This document shows, piece by piece, positions 1 through 7,674 of a stretch of DNA of 20,392 bases. Numbering within the stretch: position 1 is the first letter of the stretch; every line of letters starts with the position of its first letter. The stretch spans positions 1 through 20,392 of the IMG/VR virus record IMGVR_UViG_3300020171_001477. One strand, written 5' to 3'. Both the position numbers and the translations under genes were made by a program. The stretch is from a virus. A model generated the notes under the pieces. That model did not search any database. It was not told the DNA's origin and saw only the letters and a program-made list of their open reading frames with translations.

Positions 1-364
1 TGACCGGTATTTGGTCATCAATCGCTCTGGCCTTAGTGTTATCACCGCTACACGGCACCACCACCACGGTTTTAACGGCAAAAGATGTATCTGCAACCAA
101 AGTGCTGTCTAGGACAGGCAAAATGCCAGTAGCAGTCATTACAACCGTGAAGACTGGAGCCCAAGCCCCTGTCTCTCGCGTGTTTTTCTCCCAAAAAAGC
201 CAGCCGACTTCATCTCCCCAATTTGTAGTTTGATACAAAGAATCCGCATCCTGGTCTGTCACTAAACAGCCAAATTTTACCGCTTTGCGTTCCTGGTCAA
301 CACCGGCTGTATGCTCTCTATAAATCTTTCGACCTTGTCTGCCTTGATCTTCTAAATAACTCAT
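1..364 (-). CDS. Partial second copy of tail-tip / receptor-binding-type protein (3' end off the left edge)
   Basis: The first 121 codons of a gene whose 3' end lies beyond position 1. It begins at the ATG at 364-362 (MSYLEDQGRQGRKIYREH...). Its encoded peptide is identical to the first 121 residues of the gene at 1195-413, which sits directly upstream in transcription order. At the nucleotide level, 1-364 matches 832-1195 except at positions 128, 131 and 248, all third codon positions and all synonymous. Identity stops four bases upstream of the start codon, so the duplicated unit begins at the gene start. The ribosome-binding site is weak (only a CCGG-A-rich leader). Location after the tail hub and the shared N-terminus suggest a tail-tip or receptor-binding protein with a virion-attachment N-terminus, but no family was recognised. 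Whether the C-terminal part also matches cannot be seen here. Confidence 0.75.
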   Translation of the reverse strand, partial: MSYLEDQGRQGRKIYREHTAGVDQERKAVKFGCLVTDQDADSLYQTTNWGDEVGWLFWEKNTRETGAWAPVFTVVMTATGILPVLDSTLVADTSFAVKTVVVVPCSGDNTKARAIDDQIPV

Positions 365-412
365 TTTTTTACCGGAGTGTCGTAACCCTAATCAAGATTA
401 GATTTACCACAC
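365..412. other. Short intergenic spacer with a 14-bp palindrome
   Basis: This is the 48-bp gap between the two tandem tail-tip genes. It contains CTAATC-AA-GATTAG at 388-401, two 6-bp arms around a 2-base centre. No T-run follows it on the minus strand, so it does not look like an intrinsic terminator. It may be an operator, a recombination remnant or chance. Confidence 0.3.
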
Positions 413-1195
413 TTACTCTAAATAAAAGTTAAAAACATTACCCTGCGTGTCTGTATTTAAAACCAAATTAAACTCAGGAAAAGTAACTCTAAATTCTGCG
501 TCTGGGTCACCTTGTCCGGGCAAAGCAACAAAATAAGCATAAGTAGCTATCCCCACTAGTTCTTTGATTCCCGGATAAATTCTGCCAATTTTAAAAGGAG
601 GTGTATTGTCTATAAACATCGTAAGAGGATCAATTGGTATTATAGCTAATATTTCGCCACCCGGAGTTGGTGTCCAACCACCAGCACCATCAGCAATTAC
701 AGGCCGTCCTGTTGTGCCCCCTAAATCCTCAATATATAAAAATCCGGTGCCTCCTCCAAATTCTAAGGGGGTAAAAATCAATTCATAATCGAGATCCGAG
801 CTGGCCTGCATCACCAATCCGAAGTCCCCACTGACCGGTATTTGGTCATCAATCGCTCTGGCCTTAGTGTTATCACCGCTACACGGCACCACCACCACGG
901 TTTTAACGGCAAAAGATGTATCTGCAACCAAAGTGCTGTCTAGGACAGGCAAAATGCCTGTGGCAGTCATTACAACCGTGAAGACTGGAGCCCAAGCCCC
1001 TGTCTCTCGCGTGTTTTTCTCCCAAAAAAGCCAGCCGACTTCATCTCCCCAATTTGTAGTTTGATACAAAGAATCCGCGTCCTGGTCTGTCACTAAACAG
1101 CCAAATTTTACCGCTTTGCGTTCCTGGTCAACACCGGCTGTATGCTCTCTATAAATCTTTCGACCTTGTCTGCCTTGATCTTCTAAATAACTCAT
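413..1195 (-). CDS. Putative tail-tip / receptor-binding-type structural protein
   Basis: A 260-residue protein whose ATG (1195-1193) overlaps the TGA of the upstream tail-hub gene as ATGA, so it is probably translationally coupled to it. The N-terminal 121 residues are duplicated exactly in the next gene (364-1). The C-terminal half is rich in Gly, Pro and Thr with alternating hydrophobic residues (for example residues 150-190), consistent with a beta-rich virion protein. There is no signal peptide, membrane segment or enzyme motif. An IPVSGD motif near residue 118 resembles an LPVSGD motif in the small protein at 10986-10645; such PVSG motifs occur in beta-structured phage proteins. Assignment as a tail-tip or receptor-binding component rests on gene order and on the duplicated N-terminus. 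Another baseplate or tail-accessory role is equally possible. Confidence 0.6.
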   Translation of the reverse strand: MSYLEDQGRQGRKIYREHTAGVDQERKAVKFGCLVTDQDADSLYQTTNWGDEVGWLFWEKNTRETGAWAPVFTVVMTATGILPVLDSTLVADTSFAVKTVVVVPCSGDNTKARAIDDQIPVSGDFGLVMQASSDLDYELIFTPLEFGGGTGFLYIEDLGGTTGRPVIADGAGGWTPTPGGEILAIIPIDPLTMFIDNTPPFKIGRIYPGIKELVGIATYAYFVALPGQGDPDAEFRVTFPEFNLVLNTDTQGNVFNFYLE

Positions 1196-3303
1196 TTTCT
1201 AATCTCGTTCGCGGTGTCTCCGCGTGTTACGTGTTTATGCAAATAATTTATAGTATCTTGGGGCAAAGTCTGTTCTAAAGTAGGATCCGGAGGTGTATCA
1301 CGCATATCGATTATGGTTTGTAGCCCTCCCTCACCAAACGTATATGTTACACTCTTTAAGTTTCCATTTAATTTAATCATTTGCGCGCCAGCCATTTTGA
1401 CCTGTCCCACAACCCGATCCCTAAACTGATTCATTATTTTTGCCGCCTCAGAGGCAGCTAACGCAGTAATTATCTTTTCGTTGAGTGGTATTGCCGGATC
1501 ATAATCCACTGCCTCCGCACCGTCATTGTTAAACTGTCGCAAAGGGAATCTGGCAAATTCCATCCTGCTCAGGTACTCAATGTTAGGCCCTGTTCCCGTG
1601 CCATAGTCCCAAGAAACAGGATAATATTTCCCAGCGAAATTATAACGAGTTGTGCCCCATGTGTCCTCTTTGCTATCTGCCTGCCAGACCACAGAAATTA
1701 TAGTTTCTAATGTATGCTGCTCCCTCAAGTTTGCTTGTGACCACAAATGCTTTGACGCAGAAGGAGAAATCCCAGGCAAATTATCAATCGCAGAAGGGAT
1801 TACGGCTTCAACATTTTGCGTCAAATCAGGCGGATAAGACACGCGAAAAATACCAAGAGCCTCATTTTCCACAACTACCGTTCCAAGGGTCGGCCGCTGT
1901 CGATACGGGTCTTCATCCGTTACAACCCAATTATAACTTAGATGTGCCCAGGAGGCTGTGTTTTTGGCCACTGACGGGGTACGGACTCTAGGGATTATGC
2001 AATAGTCTGCCCAAAGCGGCGAGGGGGGGGAAAAGTGAGAATAATTGTCAATTATAGAAACTCGCCTCGCCTCCCAAAACTTAATTTGGTCGACGTAATA
2101 AGGGTCTATTTGATAGCACTGCCGATAATGACTTTTTATCGCATTTGCAAGTTGCATCGCTAAATTGTAATTTCCAAGTATCTCTATTCCTCCCGATATC
2201 GTCGTAAGAAGCAAAGCGATATGGAATTCAAGTCGACTTGAAAACCACAAAGTTCTAACTGATGCGTCGCTAACACCTATTGCCTCAAGAAGCCTCCACA
2301 TTGGGATATATTCCCCAACTTTAAAGTTAGAATAAGGAACCGGAACTCGAACAATATTTTCACAACCCAAAACTCTTCTTAATTCAATATCCTCCTGCTT
2401 GTCCAGGCCGCTGGAGGAAAGAGGAAGCGCGGTCGGTGCCCACATTTCATAGGATATATTCTGACTTGTAGAAGCAACCAGCTTCGTCTCAACCTTCTTT
2501 TCAAATTTGACAGTAACTTTTTGGGGACGTATTCGACTAAGTTCCTGCCTGTAAAGAATTCCAGGCCCGGTTTTTTCATAAGCCTGAGCTTGTAAAAGAA
2601 GATCAATCTCAGCTCCATCAAAATAATCTATGCTGTAGACATAAACCTTCCCGTTTGGCAGTATTCCCAAATTCATCCTTGACCTGGCGAGCAAATTAGC
2701 AAATCCAGAATAAACATCTACGCCCTCTAACTCAACGTTTTCAACAATATAAGAATGATCTGCTTGACTAACAGTAGAATCAAAATCTATGTCCATTTTC
2801 CCCATTTCTATTTCGAGAATTTCTTTTATAGAGAATGGCTTTCCGTCGTTTTTAACTGACCATGGCAGGTATCTCCCTACAGAATAGGTGTCTATCGCTG
2901 CCCGCAAAGAAGCGGGGTCTAAAATAGGAGAGGTTACAGAAATACCAATTTCGTTTTTTTGCCTAGTCTTATTATACGCGCAATAGAATTTCTTACCACG
3001 CCACGAAAACCTTACGTCTCCCAGTTGCCACATTGTATGGAAATCATCTACCCCTTTCCCTTGCATGAGATAGACCTGATTAAACTCCAATACGCGAGAC
3101 TGAAATCCTGTAAAATTTGTGCCTCCAAACACCTCTAACTTAATCGTAGTGGGGTTAGGGACCGCTTTTAGTTGGTTATCCAAAGGCCCATTAGGCACTA
3201 CAAAAGAAGTGAAATAGGGAGACGGGCCAGCCGTAAGCGACCAACTAAACTCGTGCTGGATCATAGGCACATCGCCAATTATTACGCGAGGCTCAGACCA
3301 CAT
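1192..3303 (-). CDS. Putative tail hub / tail-associated protein
   Basis: A 703-residue protein starting MWSEPRVIIGDVPM at an ATG that overlaps the preceding TAA (TAATG). An 8-base G tract just upstream (3318-3311 on the minus strand) sits at ribosome-binding-site distance. The N-terminal 120 residues look beta-rich, and the body contains lengths typical of tail hub or Tal-type proteins (a segment around residues 150-240 reading as extended strands with Tyr and Asp). I see no lytic or protease motif. Its place after a large tail protein and before the tail-tip genes fits a baseplate or tail-tip hub. A C8 homopolymer on the coding strand (2030-2023) encodes Pro-Pro near residue 425 and is a potential slippage site. 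The assignment is from position and general character, not from a confident family match. Confidence 0.5.
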   Translation of the reverse strand: MWSEPRVIIGDVPMIQHEFSWSLTAGPSPYFTSFVVPNGPLDNQLKAVPNPTTIKLEVFGGTNFTGFQSRVLEFNQVYLMQGKGVDDFHTMWQLGDVRFSWRGKKFYCAYNKTRQKNEIGISVTSPILDPASLRAAIDTYSVGRYLPWSVKNDGKPFSIKEILEIEMGKMDIDFDSTVSQADHSYIVENVELEGVDVYSGFANLLARSRMNLGILPNGKVYVYSIDYFDGAEIDLLLQAQAYEKTGPGILYRQELSRIRPQKVTVKFEKKVETKLVASTSQNISYEMWAPTALPLSSSGLDKQEDIELRRVLGCENIVRVPVPYSNFKVGEYIPMWRLLEAIGVSDASVRTLWFSSRLEFHIALLLTTISGGIEILGNYNLAMQLANAIKSHYRQCYQIDPYYVDQIKFWEARRVSIIDNYSHFSPPSPLWADYCIIPRVRTPSVAKNTASWAHLSYNWVVTDEDPYRQRPTLGTVVVENEALGIFRVSYPPDLTQNVEAVIPSAIDNLPGISPSASKHLWSQANLREQHTLETIISVVWQADSKEDTWGTTRYNFAGKYYPVSWDYGTGTGPNIEYLSRMEFARFPLRQFNNDGAEAVDYDPAIPLNEKIITALAASEAAKIMNQFRDRVVGQVKMAGAQMIKLNGNLKSVTYTFGEGGLQTIIDMRDTPPDPTLEQTLPQDTINYLHKHVTRGDTANEIRK

Positions 3304-5222
3304 TAGTAGACCCCCCCCGTGTTTGCCAAACCTGCAACGTAAAGAAAATTTTGAGTGAAACTGGCGACATATAGAGTGATTTCACCTAAACCCGCAGCAG
3401 TGCCAGAACCCGCACCCACGCGCTTTTTTTGGATATTGCGCTGGATGTCAAGCTGGATATACTCTGGCCCCAGGCTCGGAGGTTCCCAAATTCCCAAATT
3501 CGCAAGCTGTAAAACCTGAATACTCCTCCGAAAAAGTCTTTGCTCCCCTAAACTATATATATTGTAAGTGTTCGGCTTGCCATCCCATATTTTTTGATAC
3601 GTAATCCCTGCATTTTTATTCATCGTGATAGTCTCTGATAACTGAATTATCTGAGACGACGAGCGAGGAGCAATAAAAGTAATTGAGCCGGACACTGCGT
3701 AAGTGTGCGGATTAATCCTGTAATTTTCGTTCTGAGCGACATAGTTTTGCCCCGATTGCGAAAAGTTCGTTAATCCAAGCACATCGTAAGCGTGCTTGAC
3801 AAGCCATGGTCTTATCGTATTAATGTAAATATCGTTTATTCCTGTATCTAAAACAACTGCGTCTCTCGAAATCTGCGCAGAATAATTGACCGTGACCGTC
3901 ACGGGTGCTAAAGAATTAAATCCAGCCTCACTTAATCCATACTCTTGACCCAAATTTACGCTATAATCACATTGTGCCAAAACAATACTCGCTACATTTA
4001 GCTCCGATTCGCTGTCATTTGTCAATAATTCGTTATAAACGAGAGTAGAGTTGCATATCTTTTGCTCCATCTCTTCTCGAACATTTTCGCTTATTAGCTC
4101 GTAAGCGCCTCCAAGAGACGTAAGAATCGAAGCTGCCCAAGTTTTACCGGCTAAAGTGTAGTTCGCCAATGCCGAACTGGCACCACCGGCGGTATAAGTT
4201 AAAGTAAAATTAACGGTGCGTCTCCGGCTCCCAGGATAAGCAATAGTAAAATTGGCATCTCGTCTATACCCATAACCTACTGCGTCAGCCGGCAACTCGC
4301 AAACAAGCGAGAATCTATAAAATCGCAAGGTGTCATCATCGCTTGTGTTTGAAATTAAGGCTAAATTCGGCACAGCCAAAAATCCCGTGTTTGCCGTATG
4401 ACCGTATGAATACTGCGGAGAGCCACCAAAGCTCATTGTCAAATCTTTGTTTTTTTGCCTTAATGCTATCTCTGCCGTATCCGCGCTGCTATGGGACACA
4501 GCAAACTCACATGAAAAAGAAAGAGTATTATATTGTTCGGAAAGAGTAAAATTATTGTAGCTGGCTGGTATGCTATAACTATTATAGACCACCGCTATAG
4601 TAGTCTTTTCTTGATACCTGCGTGAAAACGAAAGAATTTTGTTTTCCTGCTCGTAACTTACCGAGCTGTGCAAGAGCTCCGCAGACCCTACCAGACCAGC
4701 AGCAATCGCATTTGCCCATGTCGGACCGTAAGTGTCATAATTCTGTTTTGCCGTTTTTACACCGCTTCCGCCGTCAGGAGAACCGGTATATTTCCCAGAT
4801 ATATTAACGATTTTTCGCTGCTGGATACTCTGCTCCATAGCGATTTGGGCCTCTTGGCGAAAGTCGTAGCCCGTTAAATCAGCAGGAAGCGAAAGCTCCA
4901 AACTGAATTTGTATGCCCGTGACCTGGCAGTCGAAAGCTCGTTTGTGATCTTGTCCAAACTTGCCTCTTGTAGAAACCCCGTGTTTGCAGAATGAGAAAA
5001 AGAATATTCCGCAGTTGCTCCAAACGTAAGAGTAAACGTCGCGTATCTGTCCCTTAGCTTCGATTCGGCTAAGGCGCAAGCCGTGACAAAATTTGACTCT
5101 GTGTCTGACGTTACAACAAACGTACACGAAAACACCGCTTTCGTATAACTCTTTGAGAAAAAGAATTTGTCGTAGATATTCGGGATTGTGTATCCGTTAT
5201 AAACCGCTGTTATATCCGCCAT
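3303..5222 (-). CDS. Large tail structural protein with tandem internal repeats
   Basis: A 639-residue protein with start ATG at 5222 preceded by GGGGA. It contains two clearly homologous domains of about 200 residues: roughly residues 5-206 and 209-400. Both begin with a VYN-[GS]-Y-[TS]-IP motif, then share FSC-[TE]-F, an H-[ST]-ANTGFL motif (residues 77-84 and 275-282), an S-L-x-x-[LE]-L-PAD-x-x-GY motif, and a TWA-x-x-I element near the end. Residues about 410-639 look like a diverged third copy (PW-x-x-x-H-A-Y-D-V-L-G-L, then a Y-rich strand region). No membrane or enzymatic motif is visible. Tandem beta domains in a tail module suggest a tail-tip, tail-shaft or baseplate ring component. 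The gene ends ACG GGG GGG GTC TAC TAA, overlapping the next start. Confidence 0.55.
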   Translation of the reverse strand: MADITAVYNGYTIPNIYDKFFFSKSYTKAVFSCTFVVTSDTESNFVTACALAESKLRDRYATFTLTFGATAEYSFSHSANTGFLQEASLDKITNELSTARSRAYKFSLELSLPADLTGYDFRQEAQIAMEQSIQQRKIVNISGKYTGSPDGGSGVKTAKQNYDTYGPTWANAIAAGLVGSAELLHSSVSYEQENKILSFSRRYQEKTTIAVVYNSYSIPASYNNFTLSEQYNTLSFSCEFAVSHSSADTAEIALRQKNKDLTMSFGGSPQYSYGHTANTGFLAVPNLALISNTSDDDTLRFYRFSLVCELPADAVGYGYRRDANFTIAYPGSRRRTVNFTLTYTAGGASSALANYTLAGKTWAASILTSLGGAYELISENVREEMEQKICNSTLVYNELLTNDSESELNVASIVLAQCDYSVNLGQEYGLSEAGFNSLAPVTVTVNYSAQISRDAVVLDTGINDIYINTIRPWLVKHAYDVLGLTNFSQSGQNYVAQNENYRINPHTYAVSGSITFIAPRSSSQIIQLSETITMNKNAGITYQKIWDGKPNTYNIYSLGEQRLFRRSIQVLQLANLGIWEPPSLGPEYIQLDIQRNIQKKRVGAGSGTAAGLGEITLYVASFTQNFLYVAGLANTGGVY

Positions 5223-5225
5223 TTA

Positions 5226-5858
5226 TTATTCCCCATGAGCTTGCCAATTTTTATATATGTCTCGCTGTTGTTTCCCCCTTAACTGAGAGAAGTCATTATG
5301 ATAATATTCTCGTCCTTCTTCCCTGTAAAACGACCCTTCAATCACATTGTCTATTACGTCTGTTCCGGAAAACCGCATTTCCTCATTCATTAAAAGCTGT
5401 GCGTGCATCCCTCTTTTCCCTTTTCTTTGCAGATTTTCATAAAGAGTCCCACTTTCCTCTCTTGACAAAGGATGACCTGCTTCAGCATATTCTTTGGCTA
5501 TTTTTCTCGCTTCGATACGCGGTTCAAAAGTTGCCTCAACCGTAGCCGTTGCGCCGCTTGCGATATCCTTACCTATGTTTTGCAGGGTTTGCGTGATCGG
5601 GGCCACAAGCGCAGTACCAAGCAAAGTAAACCCAGTGCTTATGCCGGCCGTTATACCACCAACCACCGCCCCCATGTGCTTGTCTATATTAAACGCACCT
5701 TTCGCCTCCTGAAGAATCGGACTTTTTCCAAGATCCATAAAATCCGAGCCTTTTTTTTGCTGCCCCGCCTGATTCGTCGCTGTTGCGTTGTTTTGCGCAG
5801 AAGTCGCTAACTTCTCTAGCGTAATAATCAACTGTCTCATCGTTTCCTCGGAAACCAT
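5226..5858 (-). CDS. Small tail-module protein with a hydrophobic core (possible mini tape measure)
   Basis: A 210-residue protein. The start is taken as the ATG at 5858, which overlaps the upstream TAA as TAATG and has GGAG nine bases before it; an ATG six codons earlier (5876) is less well placed. Residues about 62-95 form a Gly-, Ala- and Ile-rich hydrophobic stretch (HMGAVVGGITAGISTGFTLL, then GTALVAPI), flanked by a polar N-terminus rich in Gln and Asn and a charged, probably helical C-terminus. In siphophages the position after the tail tube and terminator belongs to the tape-measure protein, which also carries hydrophobic segments but is usually several times longer. It could be a very short tape measure, an ejected membrane-pore protein or a tail-assembly factor. 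No family was recognised. Confidence 0.55.
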   Translation of the reverse strand: MVSEETMRQLIITLEKLATSAQNNATATNQAGQQKKGSDFMDLGKSPILQEAKGAFNIDKHMGAVVGGITAGISTGFTLLGTALVAPITQTLQNIGKDIASGATATVEATFEPRIEARKIAKEYAEAGHPLSREESGTLYENLQRKGKRGMHAQLLMNEEMRFSGTDVIDNVIEGSFYREEGREYYHNDFSQLRGKQQRDIYKNWQAHGE

Positions 5859-6343
5859 TAGTATACACTCCAACAATATGCGTTAAAAACAAGAGAAGCA
5901 AAATACAAAGGAACATTATGACCAATAAAAGCCGACTTAGAGATGTTTTTGGAGACTAACACAACCTTATCGGTTGAGAGAGTGATCTGCTTAACTAGAT
6001 CAGTTAGCACTTCTTTCTCTATAGCCTTTAGGCCAGCTCCGCTACTTGTGTCTGGTACGCGATTACGGCCTAAAACCCCGCCTTCGCCGTAATTTTGCGC
6101 GATATTTTCGACAAAAAGCATGATCGTAAAATTTTGGATCTGTAAACCCGGATGTTCATCATGGGATAGCGTACCCTGATCGACCACAAATGCGCAGGGT
6201 TTGGCATATTGCGACAGAGCCATAATCGGGGTGTCACCAACCACATAAACGCTACTTGGCCCGAATACCTTATTGGCTGTACCAGGCCAAACTAACACCC
6301 TTAATGCATCTCTGGTGCGTGAGAGAATCTGTTCTGGTGTCAT
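5858..6343 (-). CDS. Putative tail terminator / tail completion protein
   Basis: A 161-residue protein if translation begins at the ATG at 6343 (MTPEQILSRTRDALRVLVWP). The reading frame stays open to a TTG at 6400, but that start lacks a ribosome-binding site and would overlap the upstream gene, so I prefer 6343 despite a poorly spaced AAGGA just before it. Length, an N-terminal helix, then mixed alpha/beta sequence with a Gly-rich loop near the middle, and location between the tail-tube gene and the tail-tip genes all fit tail-terminator or neck-closing proteins of the lambda gpU / Mu gp37 type. That role is inferred. It ends TAA overlapping the next ATG (TAATG). Confidence 0.45.
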   Translation of the reverse strand: MTPEQILSRTRDALRVLVWPGTANKVFGPSSVYVVGDTPIMALSQYAKPCAFVVDQGTLSHDEHPGLQIQNFTIMLFVENIAQNYGEGGVLGRNRVPDTSSGAGLKAIEKEVLTDLVKQITLSTDKVVLVSKNISKSAFIGHNVPLYFASLVFNAYCWSVY

Positions 6344-6371
6344 ATCCTTACCAATCCGTATAATCGCATTA

Positions 6372-6569
6372 TCATGATTTTCCCTTCCTTTTCTGCGCAA
6401 TTCTATCTAATCTACCCTTCCCTTTTGCAGTATTGGGAGATTTAGCGGAAAAAATTTCCGCAAAAATCCGGGCATATATTTCTTCTTCTTCGGGAGAAAT
6501 CATAAAAGCGGGTGCATCTACGCCTTTGTTCCTTTTCGCAGGCACTTCTACGCGTTTGTTCGTTTTCAC
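6372..6569 (-). CDS. Small basic protein, unknown function
   Basis: A 65-residue protein that begins at a GTG (6569), with AGGAG eight bases upstream and only three bases after the preceding stop codon, so translation initiation is well supported. The sequence has a Lys/Arg-rich start, a short acidic helix (SPEEEEIYARIFAEIF), and a strongly basic tail (KGKGRLDRIAQKRKGK). The acidic helix between basic ends suggests a protein- or nucleic-acid-binding accessory of head or tail assembly. I do not recognise the family. Small basic ORFs of this type are common between the tail-tube and tape-measure positions. Confidence 0.6.
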   Translation of the reverse strand: MKTNKRVEVPAKRNKGVDAPAFMISPEEEEIYARIFAEIFSAKSPNTAKGKGRLDRIAQKRKGKS

Positions 6570-6572
6570 AAT

Positions 6573-7673
6573 TTATACTCCTTTTGCTTGTAAATACGCC
6601 TCTAGCGTCCTTCTGCCTACGCTTTCTTTCTCCAAATCCATGTATCCTTGCCATTTCGTACCCATCAAGATTGCTTTCCCAACTAAAAAATTGCCTGCTC
6701 TGTCGTAATAGAGTGGATCGTCTAATCTTTCCCTAATAAGCGTCGTAAATTTCCCATCTTTTTTTATCTCCTCTTTTGGAATGTGCACAGATGCAATTTG
6801 GGCCATTTCCGCAGGAGTTTCAGCCATAAATTTTTTTCTACCCGTTAAACTTTGTACTACTCTATTTGCAGCGTCTTTAAACTTCTTTCTAGTTTCCGTC
6901 TCGGCATTAAAACCGGTTCGGGCCCAAACGTAAGCCCCATGCGATAGACCCGCTTCTAAAAAAAGCCTACGAAATTTGAATTTATCGTAAAACGTAAGTG
7001 CATCACGCAGCGCCTTAGGTGCCTTACCCCCTCCTTGTTTATAAAGAACAAGAGCTTCTTGTTCCACAGTTTTGTTTATAAAATCAACGCTTATTATCAC
7101 GACACCCTCATCGCTATTTGCTTCGATCCGTATTGCAGAATATCCTCCGAATATTTTTATTTTCACATCTTTTCCTAAGACAGAAAGGGCTTGTAAAAGA
7201 TCGTCTTTTGTTAGGGATTCCGGCGCAAGAAGATGTTTAAGAGTTTCTTTTTCTGCGGGACTAAAGCCGGCGTATCTAAAAAAATCAAGCTTTTCCCTAG
7301 CCTCAAGATACAGGCTCGTCGTAGCAATAAGCTTAGATCGCGCTTTGCTGAATCTCTCCCTTTGCTGTTTTACTCTGCGGCTAAAAAGATCGTGTCTCTC
7401 CGTCCCCTCGGCCTCTTTACCCAGTGCCTCCTCTTGCTTTTTTAAAGTTGCCTCGATTTTATCTCTTTTTGCTTGTTGCTCCGCAACCCCCTTTGCCAAC
7501 TCGGATACTTTTTCTTGTTGAGCCCCTTCTGATTCGCGCATGTAATATAGTTTTTGCCCTTTCCCCCCTTCCACCTCACACACAGAATTTGGATCTTGTG
7601 CCAAAAGCGCCTGTGCCGCCGCAGAAGATAAAGGTCTACCGCCAGGACGATCACACCCAAATCGTATTATCAT
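6573..7673 (-). CDS. Shared N-terminal module plus acetyltransferase-like C-terminal domain
   Basis: A 366-residue protein. The start is the ATG at 7673, one base after the upstream stop and preceded by AAAGGA. An in-frame ATG at 7757 would add 28 residues overlapping the previous gene and lacks the conserved beginning. Residues 1-32 carry the shared motif MIIRFGCDRPGGRPLS with Cys7 and Cys32, the only cysteines in the protein. Residues about 55-118 form a charged helix with KKQEEALGKEAEGT. Residues about 180-260 (IRIEANSDEG, then HGAYVWARTGF) resemble the core of GNAT-fold domains seen in phage virion and polyvalent proteins, where a G-Y-x-x-W-P-R-x-G-F motif occurs; here it is G-A-Y-V-W-A-R-T-G-F. 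Acetyltransferase activity is not shown, because a clear acetyl-CoA loop is not obvious. Its neighbour (8709-7675) is a paralogue in the N-terminal half. Confidence 0.65.
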   Translation of the reverse strand: MIIRFGCDRPGGRPLSSAAAQALLAQDPNSVCEVEGGKGQKLYYMRESEGAQQEKVSELAKGVAEQQAKRDKIEATLKKQEEALGKEAEGTERHDLFSRRVKQQRERFSKARSKLIATTSLYLEAREKLDFFRYAGFSPAEKETLKHLLAPESLTKDDLLQALSVLGKDVKIKIFGGYSAIRIEANSDEGVVIISVDFINKTVEQEALVLYKQGGGKAPKALRDALTFYDKFKFRRLFLEAGLSHGAYVWARTGFNAETETRKKFKDAANRVVQSLTGRKKFMAETPAEMAQIASVHIPKEEIKKDGKFTTLIRERLDDPLYYDRAGNFLVGKAILMGTKWQGYMDLEKESVGRRTLEAYLQAKGV

Positions 7674-7674
7674 C

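Larger units (their letters stand above)
1..1195. repeat. Tandem duplication, 364-bp copies at 1-364 and 832-1195
   Basis: The two direct copies start 831 bp apart and differ at only three positions (128/959, 131/962, 248/1079), all at synonymous third codon positions. The right-hand boundary of both copies lies just outside the start codon (shared CATTTT, then divergence). The left boundary of the first copy is not visible because the window ends there. The pattern is a gene-start duplication, not an insertion sequence: there are no terminal inverted repeats or transposase. Confidence 0.85.

Noticed and set aside
388-401. 14-bp palindrome in the gap between the tandem tail-tip genes, considered as a terminator
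   Set aside because: There is no T-run after it on the transcribed strand and the stem is only six pairs.
36-1064. Plus-strand ORFs in the duplicated region and several across the window
   Set aside because: They are antisense to well-supported minus-strand genes, without ribosome-binding sites or recognisable products; the two identical ones merely reflect the tandem duplication.
1-1195. Tandem duplication as an assembly artefact
   Set aside because: Not excluded, but the three differences are all synonymous third-position changes, which random errors would not favour. I therefore treat it as probably real.
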